DNA of 64,000 nucleotides from NCBI GenBank assembly GCA_018970545.1, contig JAGWWC010000002.1:1-64000 (forward strand). Direction: 5' to 3'. Below, piece by piece: positions 51,747-60,949 of this stretch. The notes beneath the pieces are model-generated. The model was not told the DNA's origin and did no database searches. It saw only the letters and a list, made by a program, of their open reading frames with translations. Each line of letters begins with the position of its first letter. The first letter of the stretch is position 1. Source of the stretch: Betaproteobacteria bacterium. GTDB lineage: Bacteria; Pseudomonadota; Gammaproteobacteria; Burkholderiales; Burkholderiaceae_A. Position numbers and translations under genes: made by a program.

Positions 51747-52505
51747 ATGAATTACAACTGGAATTGGGGAATTTTTTTCGAGCTAGAGCCTGGCGCCTCG
51801 GGCAGATATCTTGACTATTTAATCGGGGGGCTCGGATGGACCGTCGTCACCGCCGTCTTTGCGTGGATGCTCGCCTTGGTGCTGGGCCTCGTGGTGGGAA
51901 CCTTGCGGACCACCGGCCACAAAGGCATTGAGCGAATCTGTTTCGCGTATACCGAGTGTTTTAGAAATATTCCTCTGCTGGTGCAGATGTTTCTTTGGTA
52001 TTTTGTGCTTCCCGAATTGCTTCCCCAGCAACTCGGAGATGCCATGAAGGCGATGGCGCCCCCATGGGGCTCGCTTGTGCCCGCAGTGCTTTGCCTGGGG
52101 CTTTTTATGTCCGTTCGAGTTGCGGAGCAGGTACGATCAGGAATCCAGTCGTTGCCGCGGGGCCAGCAGCTGGCTGGACTTGCCATCGGGCTCACGCGTA
52201 CTCAGACGTATCGATACGTTCTCCTGCCGATGGTGTTTCGCATCATTCTTCCCCCGCTGACATCCGAGTTTCTCAACACCATTAAAAATACGTCCCTGGC
52301 GCTCACCATTGGTTTAATGGAGCTGACGGCTCGCGCCCGAGCGATGCAGGAATTTAGTTTTCAGGTGTTTGAGGCTTTCGCGGCGGCAACTGTGATCTAT
52401 CTTTTGCTGAATCTTTTGGTCGTTCTGGCCATGCGCAAGCTTGAACAAAGAATTCGAGTTCCGGGCTTTATTGGAAGTCAGCAGCAGACCGTGGCGGGGC
52501 ACTGA
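51747..52505 (+). CDS. gltJ: Glutamate/aspartate-type ABC transporter permease GltJ
   Basis: A 252-residue inner-membrane permease of the His/Glu/Gln/Arg family. It starts MNYNWNWGIFFELEPGASGR, as GltJ proteins do, and has the EAA motif in EQVRSGIQSLPRGQQLAGLA (about 127-146), which contacts GltL. Segments FRNIPLLVQMFLWYF and TSEFLNTIKNTSLALTIGL are typical. It starts after the terminator, 24 bases downstream, and is followed by gltK after 2 bases. Confidence 0.94.
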   Translation: MNYNWNWGIFFELEPGASGRYLDYLIGGLGWTVVTAVFAWMLALVLGLVVGTLRTTGHKGIERICFAYTECFRNIPLLVQMFLWYFVLPELLPQQLGDAMKAMAPPWGSLVPAVLCLGLFMSVRVAEQVRSGIQSLPRGQQLAGLAIGLTRTQTYRYVLLPMVFRIILPPLTSEFLNTIKNTSLALTIGLMELTARARAMQEFSFQVFEAFAAATVIYLLLNLLVVLAMRKLEQRIRVPGFIGSQQQTVAGH

Positions 52506-52507
52506 TC

Positions 52508-53200
52508 ATGGGCGGCGGTTTTGATTTTGATGTGATCGAGCGTTCATGGGTTTACCTATTTCGGGAGGGCATGAGCTTTACAGTCACGCTGACGCTCTTG
52601 GCCACGATGGGGGGGATCGTACTCGGTACGCTACTGGCCCTGATGCGATTGTCCTCCTACCGAACACTGAACCTGATCGCCGGCACCTATGTGAATACCA
52701 TGCGGTCATTACCGCTCGTTTTGGTGATTTTTTGGTTTTTCTTTCTGGTTCCTTATATCGGTGGCTGGCTCGTGGGCAGCAATCAGCCGATAAAAGTGGG
52801 TGCTTTTGCAAGCGCGCTGATTACCTTCACGATGTTTGAGGCTGCTTTTTTCTGCGAAATCATGCGGGCCGGAATTCAGTCCATTCCAAAAGGGCAGATG
52901 GCGGCCGGATATGCTTTGGGACTGAACTATCGCCAGACCATGGCAACGATCGTACTGCCGCAAGCCTTTCGCAACATGCTGCCGGTCTTGCTCACGCAGA
53001 CCATCATCTTGTTTCAAGATACCTCGCTGGTGTACGTCATTTCCAGCACCGATTTTCTTGGGGCGGCAGTCAAGGTTGCCAATCGTGATCATCGGCTTGT
53101 CGAGATGTACACTTTTGCAGCCCTCATCTACTTCATTATTTGCTTTACCGCATCCCTTTACGTTCGCCGGCTTCAGGCTCGCATTTCAATTATTCGATAA
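52508..53200 (+). CDS. gltK: Glutamate/aspartate-type ABC transporter permease GltK
   Basis: The second permease, 230 residues, forming a heterodimer with GltJ. It contains NTMRSLPLVLVIFWFFFLVP, the EAA loop AGIQSIPKGQMAAGYALGLN, and DTSLVYVISSTDFLGAAVKV, all typical of GltK. The start codon ATG lies 2 bases after the gltJ stop with a weak GGCACTGATC upstream. Confidence 0.94.
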   Translation: MGGGFDFDVIERSWVYLFREGMSFTVTLTLLATMGGIVLGTLLALMRLSSYRTLNLIAGTYVNTMRSLPLVLVIFWFFFLVPYIGGWLVGSNQPIKVGAFASALITFTMFEAAFFCEIMRAGIQSIPKGQMAAGYALGLNYRQTMATIVLPQAFRNMLPVLLTQTIILFQDTSLVYVISSTDFLGAAVKVANRDHRLVEMYTFAALIYFIICFTASLYVRRLQARISIIR

Positions 53201-53218
53201 CTTAAGATTGACTTGAAC

Positions 53219-53947
53219 ATGATTGAATTTAAAAATGTCAGCAAATGGTATGGCGCGTTTCAGGTGCTCGATGATTGCTCTACACATGTTTCTAAAGGGG
53301 AGGTCGTCGTGGTCTGCGGCCCCTCGGGCTCAGGAAAATCAACGCTCATCAAGTGCGCGAATGGCCTTGAGCCTTTTCAGAAGGGAGAGTTATTTTTTAA
53401 TGGCATCTCAGTGGGAGACCCAACAACAAATCTGCCGAAATTGCGGGCACAGATTGGTATGGTCTTTCAGCACTTCGAGCTCTTTCCCCATCTTTCCGTC
53501 ATTGAGAATCTCACGTTGGGTCAGATGAAGGTGCTTGGCCGGTCGCCGGATGAGGCGGAGAAAAAAGCCCTGCAACTGCTTGACCGCGTGGGACTCAGTG
53601 TTCAGGCAAAAAAGTTCCCCGGCCAGCTCTCGGGCGGCCAGCAGCAGCGTGTCGCCATTGCCCGGGCCTTGTGCATGGATCCCGTGGCCATGCTGTTTGA
53701 CGAGCCGACCTCTGCCCTGGATCCCGAAATGGTCAACGAAGTCTTGGATGTGATGGTGGCCTTGGCGGGCGATGGCATGACGATGATGGTGGTCACCCAC
53801 GAGATGGGCTTTGCCCGAAAAGTCTCGGATAGGGTGATTTTTATGGATTCCGGAAAAATCGTCGAGGACTGCAATACCGATGAGTTCTTCGGGGCGCCGC
53901 GAAGCCCGCGGGCCCAGGAGTTTCTCTCCAAGATTCTGAGTCACTGA
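53219..53947 (+). CDS. gltL: Glutamate/aspartate-type ABC transporter ATPase GltL
   Basis: The ATPase of the importer, 242 residues (ATG 53219; TTG at 53213 is possible). Walker [21 protein letters not shown]-loop [12 protein letters not shown], signature [17 protein letters not shown], Walker [15 protein letters not shown] and switch His in [12 protein letters not shown] are all intact. It is followed by the dehydrogenase gene after 17 bases, suggesting one transcript. Confidence 0.95.
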   Translation: MIEFKNVSKWYGAFQVLDDCSTHVSKGEVVVVCGPSGSGKSTLIKCANGLEPFQKGELFFNGISVGDPTTNLPKLRAQIGMVFQHFELFPHLSVIENLTLGQMKVLGRSPDEAEKKALQLLDRVGLSVQAKKFPGQLSGGQQQRVAIARALCMDPVAMLFDEPTSALDPEMVNEVLDVMVALAGDGMTMMVVTHEMGFARKVSDRVIFMDSGKIVEDCNTDEFFGAPRSPRAQEFLSKILSH

Positions 53948-53964
53948 TCGGCGATAATCGCCGC

Positions 53965-55068
53965 ATGACTTCCTTTTCTATCGCAGTCATTGCGGGCGAC
54001 GGTATCGGCACCGAGGTCATGCCCCAGGGGGTACGCGTGCTGGAAGCGGCTGCGCGCCGGCTGGACCTACACCTAAGGCTGGATCATTTCGAATTCGCCT
54101 CCTGCGCTTACTATCAAAAGCACGGCGAGATGATGCCGGCGAACTGGAAAGAAATTGTTGGCGGCCATGATGCAATTTTTTTCGGCGCTGTGGGCTGGCC
54201 CGCCACCGTGCCTGATCATGTGTCACTCTGGGGTTCGCTGCTGAAGTTTCGCAGAGACTTTGATCAGTATGTCAATCTGAGGCCGGTGCGGCTGATGCCC
54301 GGTGTCCCCTGTCCGCTGGCAGGCCGCGAGCCGGGTGATATTGATTTTTTTGTCGTGCGAGAAAATACGGAAGGCGAGTATTCGTCTGTCGGTGGCATTA
54401 TGTTTCCTGATACTGAGCGCGAGATCGCTGTCCAAGAGACCATCATGAGCCGCGCTGGCACCGATCGGATTCTTCGTTTTGCCTTTGAGCTTGCCAAGCG
54501 GCGGCCAAAATGTCATCTGACCTCCGCGACAAAATCCAATGGCATCGCGATTACCATGCCATGGTGGGATAGCCGGGTTGCTGAGATGTCAAAGGCCTAT
54601 CCCGGAGTTCGCGTCGACAAATACCACATTGATATTCTCACGGCGAATTTTGTACTGCATCCGGATTGGTTTGATGTCGTGGTGGCCAGTAATTTGTTTG
54701 GCGATATCCTGTCGGATCTCGGTCCTGCTTGTGCGGGAACGATTGGAATCGCACCCTCTGCTAACTTAAATCCCGACCGTCGATTTCCATCCCTATTTGA
54801 GCCCGTGCATGGCTCGGCGCCCGATATCGCTGGAAAGGGCGTCGCGAACCCGATCGGCCAGATTTGGTCAGCGGCACTGATGTTGGAGTTCCTTGGCTTT
54901 CCTCAGGGCCACGATCTCATCCTCAATGCGATTGAGCAGGTTCTTGCGGCCGGCCCGAAGACGAGAGATCTTGGTGGATCAGCAGGCACCGAGGAGGTGG
55001 GCCGAGCGATTGCTGATGCAGTGGCTGACATCCGTCTCCCGCCGACACGGCCTTCGCTGATCACTTAG
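53965..55068 (+). CDS. Tartrate/D-malate dehydrogenase (TtuC/DmlA family)
   Basis: This NAD- and metal-dependent decarboxylating dehydrogenase belongs to the isopropylmalate/isocitrate dehydrogenase superfamily. The 367-residue product has IAGDGIGTEVMP at the start, the substrate residues in VVRENTEGEYSSVGG, SATKSNGIAITMPWWD, the metal Asp residues in ASNLFGDILSDLGP and the NAD motif EPVHGSAPDIAGKGVANP. TtuC enzymes turn meso-tartrate into D-glycerate, and some act on D-malate. The next gene encodes a glycerate kinase, which favours tartrate use. The exact substrate is inferred. Confidence 0.88.
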   Translation: MTSFSIAVIAGDGIGTEVMPQGVRVLEAAARRLDLHLRLDHFEFASCAYYQKHGEMMPANWKEIVGGHDAIFFGAVGWPATVPDHVSLWGSLLKFRRDFDQYVNLRPVRLMPGVPCPLAGREPGDIDFFVVRENTEGEYSSVGGIMFPDTEREIAVQETIMSRAGTDRILRFAFELAKRRPKCHLTSATKSNGIAITMPWWDSRVAEMSKAYPGVRVDKYHIDILTANFVLHPDWFDVVVASNLFGDILSDLGPACAGTIGIAPSANLNPDRRFPSLFEPVHGSAPDIAGKGVANPIGQIWSAALMLEFLGFPQGHDLILNAIEQVLAAGPKTRDLGGSAGTEEVGRAIADAVADIRLPPTRPSLIT

Positions 55069-55082
55069 CCGAGCCCGATTCC

Positions 55083-56381
55083 GTGGACTTTCTCGAGCTC
55101 AAATCTTTGCTGCAAAAGAGCTTTGATGCTGCTGTTGCGGCGGCTGATCCGAGAAAAATTGTTGCTGCCCATCTTCCGAGGCCACCCGCGCAGGGCCGCA
55201 CCTTGGTCGTGGGGGCGGGTAAGGCAGCAGCCAGCATGGCCGCTGCGGTGGAGGCCGTTTGGCCTTCCGATGCGGCGCTATCGGGAATCGTGATCACGCG
55301 TTACGCACATGGCCTTCCTCTGAAGCGGATTCGCTGTGTTGAGGCAGGCCATCCCGTGCCGGACCAGGCCGGCGAGCAGGCCGCACAGCAGATTTTTGAT
55401 GCGGTGATGGGCCTTGGCCCGCAGGATCAGCTCATCGTTCTGGTGTCGGGTGGCGGATCGAGTCTGCTATCGCTGCCGGCCGAGTCCATCAGCATGGCGG
55501 ATTTGAAGTTCCTGACCCAGGCCTTACTGAAGTCTGGCGCTCCCATTACCGAGATGAATACAGTGCGTAAACATCTGTCGCGTATCCAAGGGGGGCGACT
55601 GGCACTTGCCTCAAGGGCGCCTGTCGTGGCTTTGGTGATTTCTGATGTGGTGGGTGACGATCCGTCGGCCATTGCATCTGGCCCCTGCACGGCAGATCCC
55701 ACCACATTTCAGGACGCTGCAGATGTGCTTAAGCGGTGGTCAGTCACACCGCCTGCCTCAATTGCCGCACACCTGAGCGCCGGACTCTCAGGCGCAATTC
55801 CCGAGACCCCGAAGCCGGGGGATCCCCGGCTGCAGCATGCGCAAACCATCGTGATTGCGACTGCTCGCGAGAGTCTTCAGGCCGCATCCGAAGTTTTTTC
55901 TAATGCTGGATTTCAAATCATCATGCTGGGCGATGCCGTCACCGGTGAGGCCCGAGATGTGGCCCAAGTGATGGCCTCTTGGGCCCGTGAGATTGCGCTT
56001 TTTACTCAGCCCCGCCCCGCTATCCCTGTGGTGTTGATATCGGGTGGCGAGTGCACTGTGACGGTTCGGGGAAATGGCCGTGGAGGCCGGTGTGTTGAGT
56101 TTCTTCTGGCGTTTGCACATGCCTGTGATGAGTTGGGAATCTCCAGTCGGATTGCTGGAGTTGCAGCCGACACAGATGGAATCGATGGTGTGAGCCCACA
56201 CGCTGGTGGAATTCTTCTGCCCGATACGATTGTGCGGGCTCGAAACAGAGGGCTTGGCTTGCGGACGCTTTTGGATGATAACGATGGCCTTGGTCTTTTT
56301 GAGCCACTCGGAGATGTGATCACCACCGGCGCGACACTGACCAATGTCAATGATTATCGGGCTCTTGTGGTGATGCCATGA
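55083..56381 (+). CDS. Glycerate 2-kinase, MOFRL family (TtuD/GckA)
   Basis: The GTG start gives 432 residues. The family phosphorylates D-glycerate to 2-phosphoglycerate and is often annotated as hydroxypyruvate reductase TtuD. Visible features: TLVVGAGKAAASMAAAVE, VLVSGGGSSLLSLP near residue 118, NTVRKHLSRIQGGRLA, and the C-terminal MOFRL domain (GGECTVTVRGNGRGGRCVEF; ADTDGIDG). Its product enters glycolysis. It follows the dehydrogenase by 14 bases and overlaps pyrC by 4 bases, an odd join of a catabolic and a biosynthetic gene. Confidence 0.92.
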   Translation: MDFLELKSLLQKSFDAAVAAADPRKIVAAHLPRPPAQGRTLVVGAGKAAASMAAAVEAVWPSDAALSGIVITRYAHGLPLKRIRCVEAGHPVPDQAGEQAAQQIFDAVMGLGPQDQLIVLVSGGGSSLLSLPAESISMADLKFLTQALLKSGAPITEMNTVRKHLSRIQGGRLALASRAPVVALVISDVVGDDPSAIASGPCTADPTTFQDAADVLKRWSVTPPASIAAHLSAGLSGAIPETPKPGDPRLQHAQTIVIATARESLQAASEVFSNAGFQIIMLGDAVTGEARDVAQVMASWAREIALFTQPRPAIPVVLISGGECTVTVRGNGRGGRCVEFLLAFAHACDELGISSRIAGVAADTDGIDGVSPHAGGILLPDTIVRARNRGLGLRTLLDDNDGLGLFEPLGDVITTGATLTNVNDYRALVVMP

Positions 56382-57439
56382 CATTGCAGCACTTTGTCAT
56401 GACACAGCCCGATGACTGGCATCTGCATCTGCGCGATGGTGAGATGCTCAAGGCAGTGTTGCCTTACACGGCCCGCCAGTTTGCGCGAGCCATTGTGATG
56501 CCAAATCTGAAGCCACCCGTTACCACCGTTGGACATGCGACAGCGTATGCCCAGCGCATTCGTGCTGCTCTGCCGACGGAACTCATCGAACAGGGCGTCA
56601 CCTTTGAGCCCTTGATGACGTTGTACCTGACTGACCAGACTGCTGCCGAAGAAATTCAACGTGCCAAAGACAGCGGGATTGTGCAGGCTGTGAAGCTCTA
56701 CCCAGCTGGCGCCACCACCAACTCGGAGAGCGGTGTGACCGATCTGAATCGCTGTAGCAAGGCCCTGGAGGCAATGCAGAAAAATGCAATGGTCTTGTGT
56801 ATTCACGGCGAGGTAACCCATCAGGACATCGATGTATTTGATCGAGAGGCAGTTTTTATTGATCGGGTATTGATTCCCCTGCGCCACCGTTTTCCTGAGC
56901 TGAGGATTGTCTTTGAGCACATTACAACCCGCCAGGCTGCTGAATATGTGCAGTCTGCATCTGGGCCGATTGCCGCAACCATTACACCTCAGCATCTGCT
57001 CTACAACCGCAATGCACTTTTTCAGGGCGGTATTCGGCCTCACTATTACTGCCTGCCAGTGCTCAAACGCGAAGTGCACCGGCAGGCGCTGCTGGCCGCG
57101 GCAACCGGTGGTAGCCCGAAGTTTTTTCTCGGAACAGACAGCGCTCCCCATGAGCAGGCGGCCAAAGAGACCGCTTGTGGCTGCGCGGGATGCTTTTCTG
57201 CGCCTTTCGCGTTGGAGCTGTATGCCCAGGCATTCGCGTCGGTGGACGCCTTGGATCGTCTGGAGGCCTTTGCCTCATTTTATGGGCCAGATTTTTATGG
57301 CCTGCCGCGCAACACCAAGAAAATTAAGCTCAGCCGTGTCGCACAGAAAATTTCATCGCCCATTGCTGCAGCAGGCGGGTTTCTGGTGCCGCTGGGATTT
57401 GGCGAGCCGCTCGAGTGGCAATTTGAGGGCCCGACCTGA
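56378..57439 (+). CDS. pyrC: Dihydroorotase, class II
   Basis: PyrC closes carbamoyl-aspartate to dihydroorotate in pyrimidine synthesis. The 353-residue product has metal ligands His15 and His17 in DDWHLHLRDG, the carbamylated Lys106 in VKLYPAGATTNS, further His in CIHGEV and FEHITT, and the catalytic Asp in LGTDSAPH. Its ATG overlaps the kinase stop. Its TGA overlaps a CTG that may start the next gene, a betaproteobacterial pyrC-DUF3025 pair. Confidence 0.97.
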   Translation: MTLQHFVMTQPDDWHLHLRDGEMLKAVLPYTARQFARAIVMPNLKPPVTTVGHATAYAQRIRAALPTELIEQGVTFEPLMTLYLTDQTAAEEIQRAKDSGIVQAVKLYPAGATTNSESGVTDLNRCSKALEAMQKNAMVLCIHGEVTHQDIDVFDREAVFIDRVLIPLRHRFPELRIVFEHITTRQAAEYVQSASGPIAATITPQHLLYNRNALFQGGIRPHYYCLPVLKREVHRQALLAAATGGSPKFFLGTDSAPHEQAAKETACGCAGCFSAPFALELYAQAFASVDALDRLEAFASFYGPDFYGLPRNTKKIKLSRVAQKISSPIAAAGGFLVPLGFGEPLEWQFEGPT

Positions 57440-57456
57440 GCTCAGAGGAGTACGCG

Positions 57457-58203
57457 CTGCTCTCGCCCTGGTGGACCCCATCTGAGGCTAGTCTCGTTGC
57501 ACGTTTGCAGGCCTTGCCTTTTGTCGAGTTTCTGGAGGCAGTAAATCGGCATGCCAAAGAACACGGTCTGCGCTCTGGCGGACATCAGCCCTTGCTTTTC
57601 GTGCCGCAGTATGAATTGCCGATCGAACAGAACTACGAGACCTGGATCTTTCACACGGGCAAGGTGCCGACCCGAGATCTGGCTCATGATCGATTGAACG
57701 CCATGATGTGGATCCTCTATCCCCAAACCAAGGCGGCCCTGAACCTACTTCAGGCAGATGAAATCGCACGCCGTGGACTGCAAGCATCGCGTGGATCAGC
57801 TCGGGATGCTGCTACCCTCTGGGATGAAAATCTTTTAATTGTTATTTGTCTCGATCATGCTGATCACCTGGCGGAATTGCTGAATACGCACGATTGGACT
57901 GGGCTCTTTCTCACCCATCGCGACCGTTGGACCAGCATATGGCACACAAGAATTTTTGGACATGCCCTCGCGGAGAAATTGATTCGCCCCTTTAAGTCGA
58001 TCACCGCACATTGTCAGATTTTGGAGTGCAGCTCATTGGCGCCGGAAGCAATTGATACTGGCCTGACGATGCTCATTTCGGATCATCTCAGCCCTGAAGA
58101 TTTTTATCCGTTGCCTGTGATGGGACTGCCCGGCTGGCACCCTGAGAATTTTCAGCCGGCGTTTTATCAAGACCGCTCGGTATTTCGGCCCCCTAGACGC
58201 TGA
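57457..58203 (+). CDS. DUF3025 protein, probable CTG start
   Basis: The family core is clear: LLFVPQYELPIEQNYETWIF, GKVPTRDLAHDRLNAMMW, PQTKAALN, and the final PGWHPEN. The only conventional start is TTG at 57505, which has no Shine-Dalgarno and drops the coding-like stretch LSPWWTPSEASLVARLQ. CTG at 57457 has GAGGAG 6 bases upstream and gives 248 residues. CTG at 57436 overlaps the pyrC stop as CTGA and has GAGGG at good spacing. No function is known. The 3' end overlaps the convergent kinase gene by 37 bases. Confidence 0.8.
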   Translation: MLSPWWTPSEASLVARLQALPFVEFLEAVNRHAKEHGLRSGGHQPLLFVPQYELPIEQNYETWIFHTGKVPTRDLAHDRLNAMMWILYPQTKAALNLLQADEIARRGLQASRGSARDAATLWDENLLIVICLDHADHLAELLNTHDWTGLFLTHRDRWTSIWHTRIFGHALAEKLIRPFKSITAHCQILECSSLAPEAIDTGLTMLISDHLSPEDFYPLPVMGLPGWHPENFQPAFYQDRSVFRPPRR

Positions 58204-60497
58204 ATACCTTGCGGATGGCGAATCAATTCGAGTAGTGCATGAAAGTCGATTGGCTTACTCAGGTGAAGATCAATCCCAGCAGCGAAAGAGGCCCGGGTGT
58301 CCTCCGAAAAGGCATGGCCAGAGATGGCGATCATCAGGCTTCGCTGGCTTGGACCCTCTGCCATTCGAATACGCCGCGCGGCCTCGCGGCCCGAGATACC
58401 GGGAAGGTCGATATCGATCAGGATGCAGTCATATGCAGTGGCCATGCTTTTGGCCACCGCCTCTTCCCCGCAGGCGGCGGAGTCGGTCCACGCACCGTGA
58501 TGCGACAGCCAGCGGATAAGAATTTCCCGATTCATTGCGACATCATCGACCACAAGAATTCTTCGTTGGCTGGCCACTGCGGCCGAAGACTCGTTGGGCG
58601 ATTGCGTTGTCTTCATCTCCGGCACAGCCGCCGTCACGGCTGAGAGATGGATGACGAAGCAGCTGCCTTGGCCAGGTGCTGAGCGTAGCGCTAACCGTCC
58701 GCCCATTGCCGCGAGGAGACTGCGGGCAAGGGTCAGGCCGAGGCCGCTGCCGCCATAGCGCTGCGCAATCGAGGTACCGGCCTGCTGGAAGCGGCCAAAT
58801 ACAATTTCTTGTTGATCCCGTGTCAGGCCAATGCCAGTGTCTTCTACCTCGATCATAAGTTCGACTGTCTGGGGATTGATCGAATCCAGTGGTGTGAGAA
58901 GACTACTACGCAGTTCCACACTGCCCTGCGCTGTGAATTTGATGGCGTTGGAGATCAAATTGTTTAGGATTTGGCTTAAACGCGAAGCATCGATTCGGAT
59001 GGCGAGATGCTCTGGAATGCCCTGCTGCAGTCGCAACGACAATCCTTTTTGTTCGGCAGTCGCTCGGAAAAGCGCAATACTCTGTTCGATCAAAAACCTT
59101 GGCTGTGTGGGCTGTGGATCAAAACGAAGCCGGCCTTCCTCAATCGCTGAAAAATCAATGAGATCAGAGAGCAAGGTATTGAGTTCCTTGCCGCATCGAG
59201 TCAATGATTCGAGGTCGGCCTGGTCTTGTGGTGTCTTGGCCCGTTGCTTCATCAGTTCAGCCAATCCCACCATACCATTTAAAGGCGTGCGAATTTCGTG
59301 GCTCATATCCGCAATAAACCGAGATTTATTTTGATCCGCCGCCTGTTGTGCTTTTAGAGAGCGAATCATCTGGTTGGTCACTTGGGTCAGCACCTGAAAT
59401 TCGCGCGGAGGATTGTGGCTCATGGCCAGGCTACCTCCCTCGCGAGAGATTTTTTCGACGTCTCGAGTCAATCTTTCCATGGGTCCGAGGGTTCGATTCA
59501 ACAGCAGAGCCAGCGCCGCCAGAAATATTAGGCCAGTGATCGTCAGGGCAGCCCAAATACCTGCTACGACGGGCGCGATTTCCGAATTGACTTCCTCGTC
59601 AGGCAGGCTGATCAGTGTGATCCATCCGAGCTGATGACGGCTGCCATAGCCCGGGTTGCGAACATAGCCGACCAGGTAATGACGGCCATCGGGCCATTGC
59701 TCTCGAAGCCAACCTTGTTGGCCAGCCCGGGCCTGTCGCACGCTGTCGAGGTCAGCGTACTCCCCGGCATGAGCAACAGGCGCCATGAGTCTGGTTTTTC
59801 CGTCTTCTCCGAGGACAATAATCTCGGCATGCAAATGTTTTGGAATTGATGTCAGAAAGCGCTTGTGCTGGGCCAGCAACCAGTCCCAACTCAGGTGAGC
59901 ACCCAACACGCCGAGGGTTCTGCCCGACGCATCTTGAACGGGTGTCGCGAGATCAATAAATCGCCAATGGCCTCCAGAAGGGTGTTGGCCGAGGAGGTCC
60001 GCAAGCAGCACGGCCTCGTGAAGATCAATCGTTGTTGAGCGTTTCAGCCCCTGTTGAAACCAGTCTCGTTCAAGCACATTTTTTCCGACCAGCATGCCCT
60101 GGTTTGCGGCCCGGACCGTTCCTGTGCGATCTGCAAATCCAATCCAAGTGTATTCAGGAACATGCTGCTGAATCGTATCAATCCAGAGTGAGAGCAGATC
60201 GGGCCGCTCGTGAAGGCCAAGAACTGGCAGCAAGGCGGCCCGTGACCGTAGGTCATCAAGCCGCTGGCCGATGGTGGTATCTATGATTTCAGCGATCGCC
60301 TGCGCTTGTGCTGAGAGCTTCTGCCCCTCGCTGGCCGAAATCGTGCTGCGCGCCGTATGCATCATGGCCCAGCCCAGCGCAATCAGCGCCCCGATCAATG
60401 GCAGCAGCGCCAGTAGCAGTAGCGTGGACCGCAGCGGCCGGCCTGGGCCCTGCGCTCCCCAGATCCAACGCGCGATAGGGGGCCCTTTAATGCTCAT
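58167..60497 (-). CDS. Hybrid sensor histidine kinase with Cache-like sensor
   Basis: A 776-residue membrane kinase. Order: transmembrane helix about 24-46; a periplasmic region 50-305 resembling dCache (TWIGFADRTGTVRAANQG, GKNVLERDWFQQG); second helix about 309-334; HAMP about 335-390; HisKA with His400 in ADMSHEIRTPLNG; ATPase with NNLISNAIKF, DTGIGL and GGSGLGL; receiver 646-765 with acceptor Asp695 and Lys748. No response regulator or Hpt gene is nearby, so the partner is unknown. It sits between DUF3025 and rnpB, where many relatives have no gene. Confidence 0.93.
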   Translation of the reverse strand: MSIKGPPIARWIWGAQGPGRPLRSTLLLLALLPLIGALIALGWAMMHTARSTISASEGQKLSAQAQAIAEIIDTTIGQRLDDLRSRAALLPVLGLHERPDLLSLWIDTIQQHVPEYTWIGFADRTGTVRAANQGMLVGKNVLERDWFQQGLKRSTTIDLHEAVLLADLLGQHPSGGHWRFIDLATPVQDASGRTLGVLGAHLSWDWLLAQHKRFLTSIPKHLHAEIIVLGEDGKTRLMAPVAHAGEYADLDSVRQARAGQQGWLREQWPDGRHYLVGYVRNPGYGSRHQLGWITLISLPDEEVNSEIAPVVAGIWAALTITGLIFLAALALLLNRTLGPMERLTRDVEKISREGGSLAMSHNPPREFQVLTQVTNQMIRSLKAQQAADQNKSRFIADMSHEIRTPLNGMVGLAELMKQRAKTPQDQADLESLTRCGKELNTLLSDLIDFSAIEEGRLRFDPQPTQPRFLIEQSIALFRATAEQKGLSLRLQQGIPEHLAIRIDASRLSQILNNLISNAIKFTAQGSVELRSSLLTPLDSINPQTVELMIEVEDTGIGLTRDQQEIVFGRFQQAGTSIAQRYGGSGLGLTLARSLLAAMGGRLALRSAPGQGSCFVIHLSAVTAAVPEMKTTQSPNESSAAVASQRRILVVDDVAMNREILIRWLSHHGAWTDSAACGEEAVAKSMATAYDCILIDIDLPGISGREAARRIRMAEGPSQRSLMIAISGHAFSEDTRASFAAGIDLHLSKPIDFHALLELIRHPQGIQRLGGRNTERS

Positions 60498-60533
60498 GTT
60501 ATTTATTTCTATGTTTTATAGTAAAAATAACAC

Positions 60534-60563
60534 TCGACCAAATTCCAAGCAATTGGCTATGAT
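60534..60563 (+). promoter_or_regulatory. Probable rnpB promoter
   Basis: TCGACC (60534-60539) lies 18 bases before TATGAT (60558-60563), 4 of 6 and 5 of 6 matches to sigma70, with an A/T-rich stretch upstream. Transcription would start near 60570, at the first bases of the RNase P RNA. Confidence 0.65.
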
Positions 60564-60571
60564 CAAAATAA

Positions 60572-60930
60572 GAAGTAAGTCGGGCGGCCGCTGCCGTGCA
60601 CAGCACGGGAGAGGAAGGTCCGGACTCCGTAGGGAAGGGTGACGGCTAACGGCCGTACGCAGCAAGCGATCGCGAGATCGCCCAAGGCGAGGAATAGGGC
60701 CACAGAGACGAGTAAGCGCGGGAAACTGTGCGGATGTGAAACGCGGTAACCTCCACCCGGAGCAACACCAAATAGGCGCATGCCCGGCTGAGCCGGAGAG
60801 GATGTCCCGTCCGATGTGCGCGGGTAGGTGGCTTGAGCCTGCTGGTAACGGCAGGCCTAGAGGGATGGTCGCTATAAGGCCCTGCATTGCAGTGCCTCGT
60901 AACAGAATCCGGCCTATAGACTTACTTCAT
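60572..60930 (+). ncRNA. rnpB: RNase P RNA (type A)
   Basis: This RNA is the catalytic subunit of RNase P, which matures tRNA 5' ends. The ends pair: GAAGTAAGTC (from 60572) with GACTTACTTC (60919-60928), forming P1. The universally conserved 5' P4 strand and J3/4 region is GGAAGGTCCGGACTCC within 60611-60628, and the conserved 3' partner is ACAGAATCCGGCC (60902-60914). Length, about 360, fits type A. A run of seven T (60930-60936) follows. The mature ends are approximate. Confidence 0.97.
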
Positions 60931-60949
60931 TTTTTTCACAGGGGTACTC

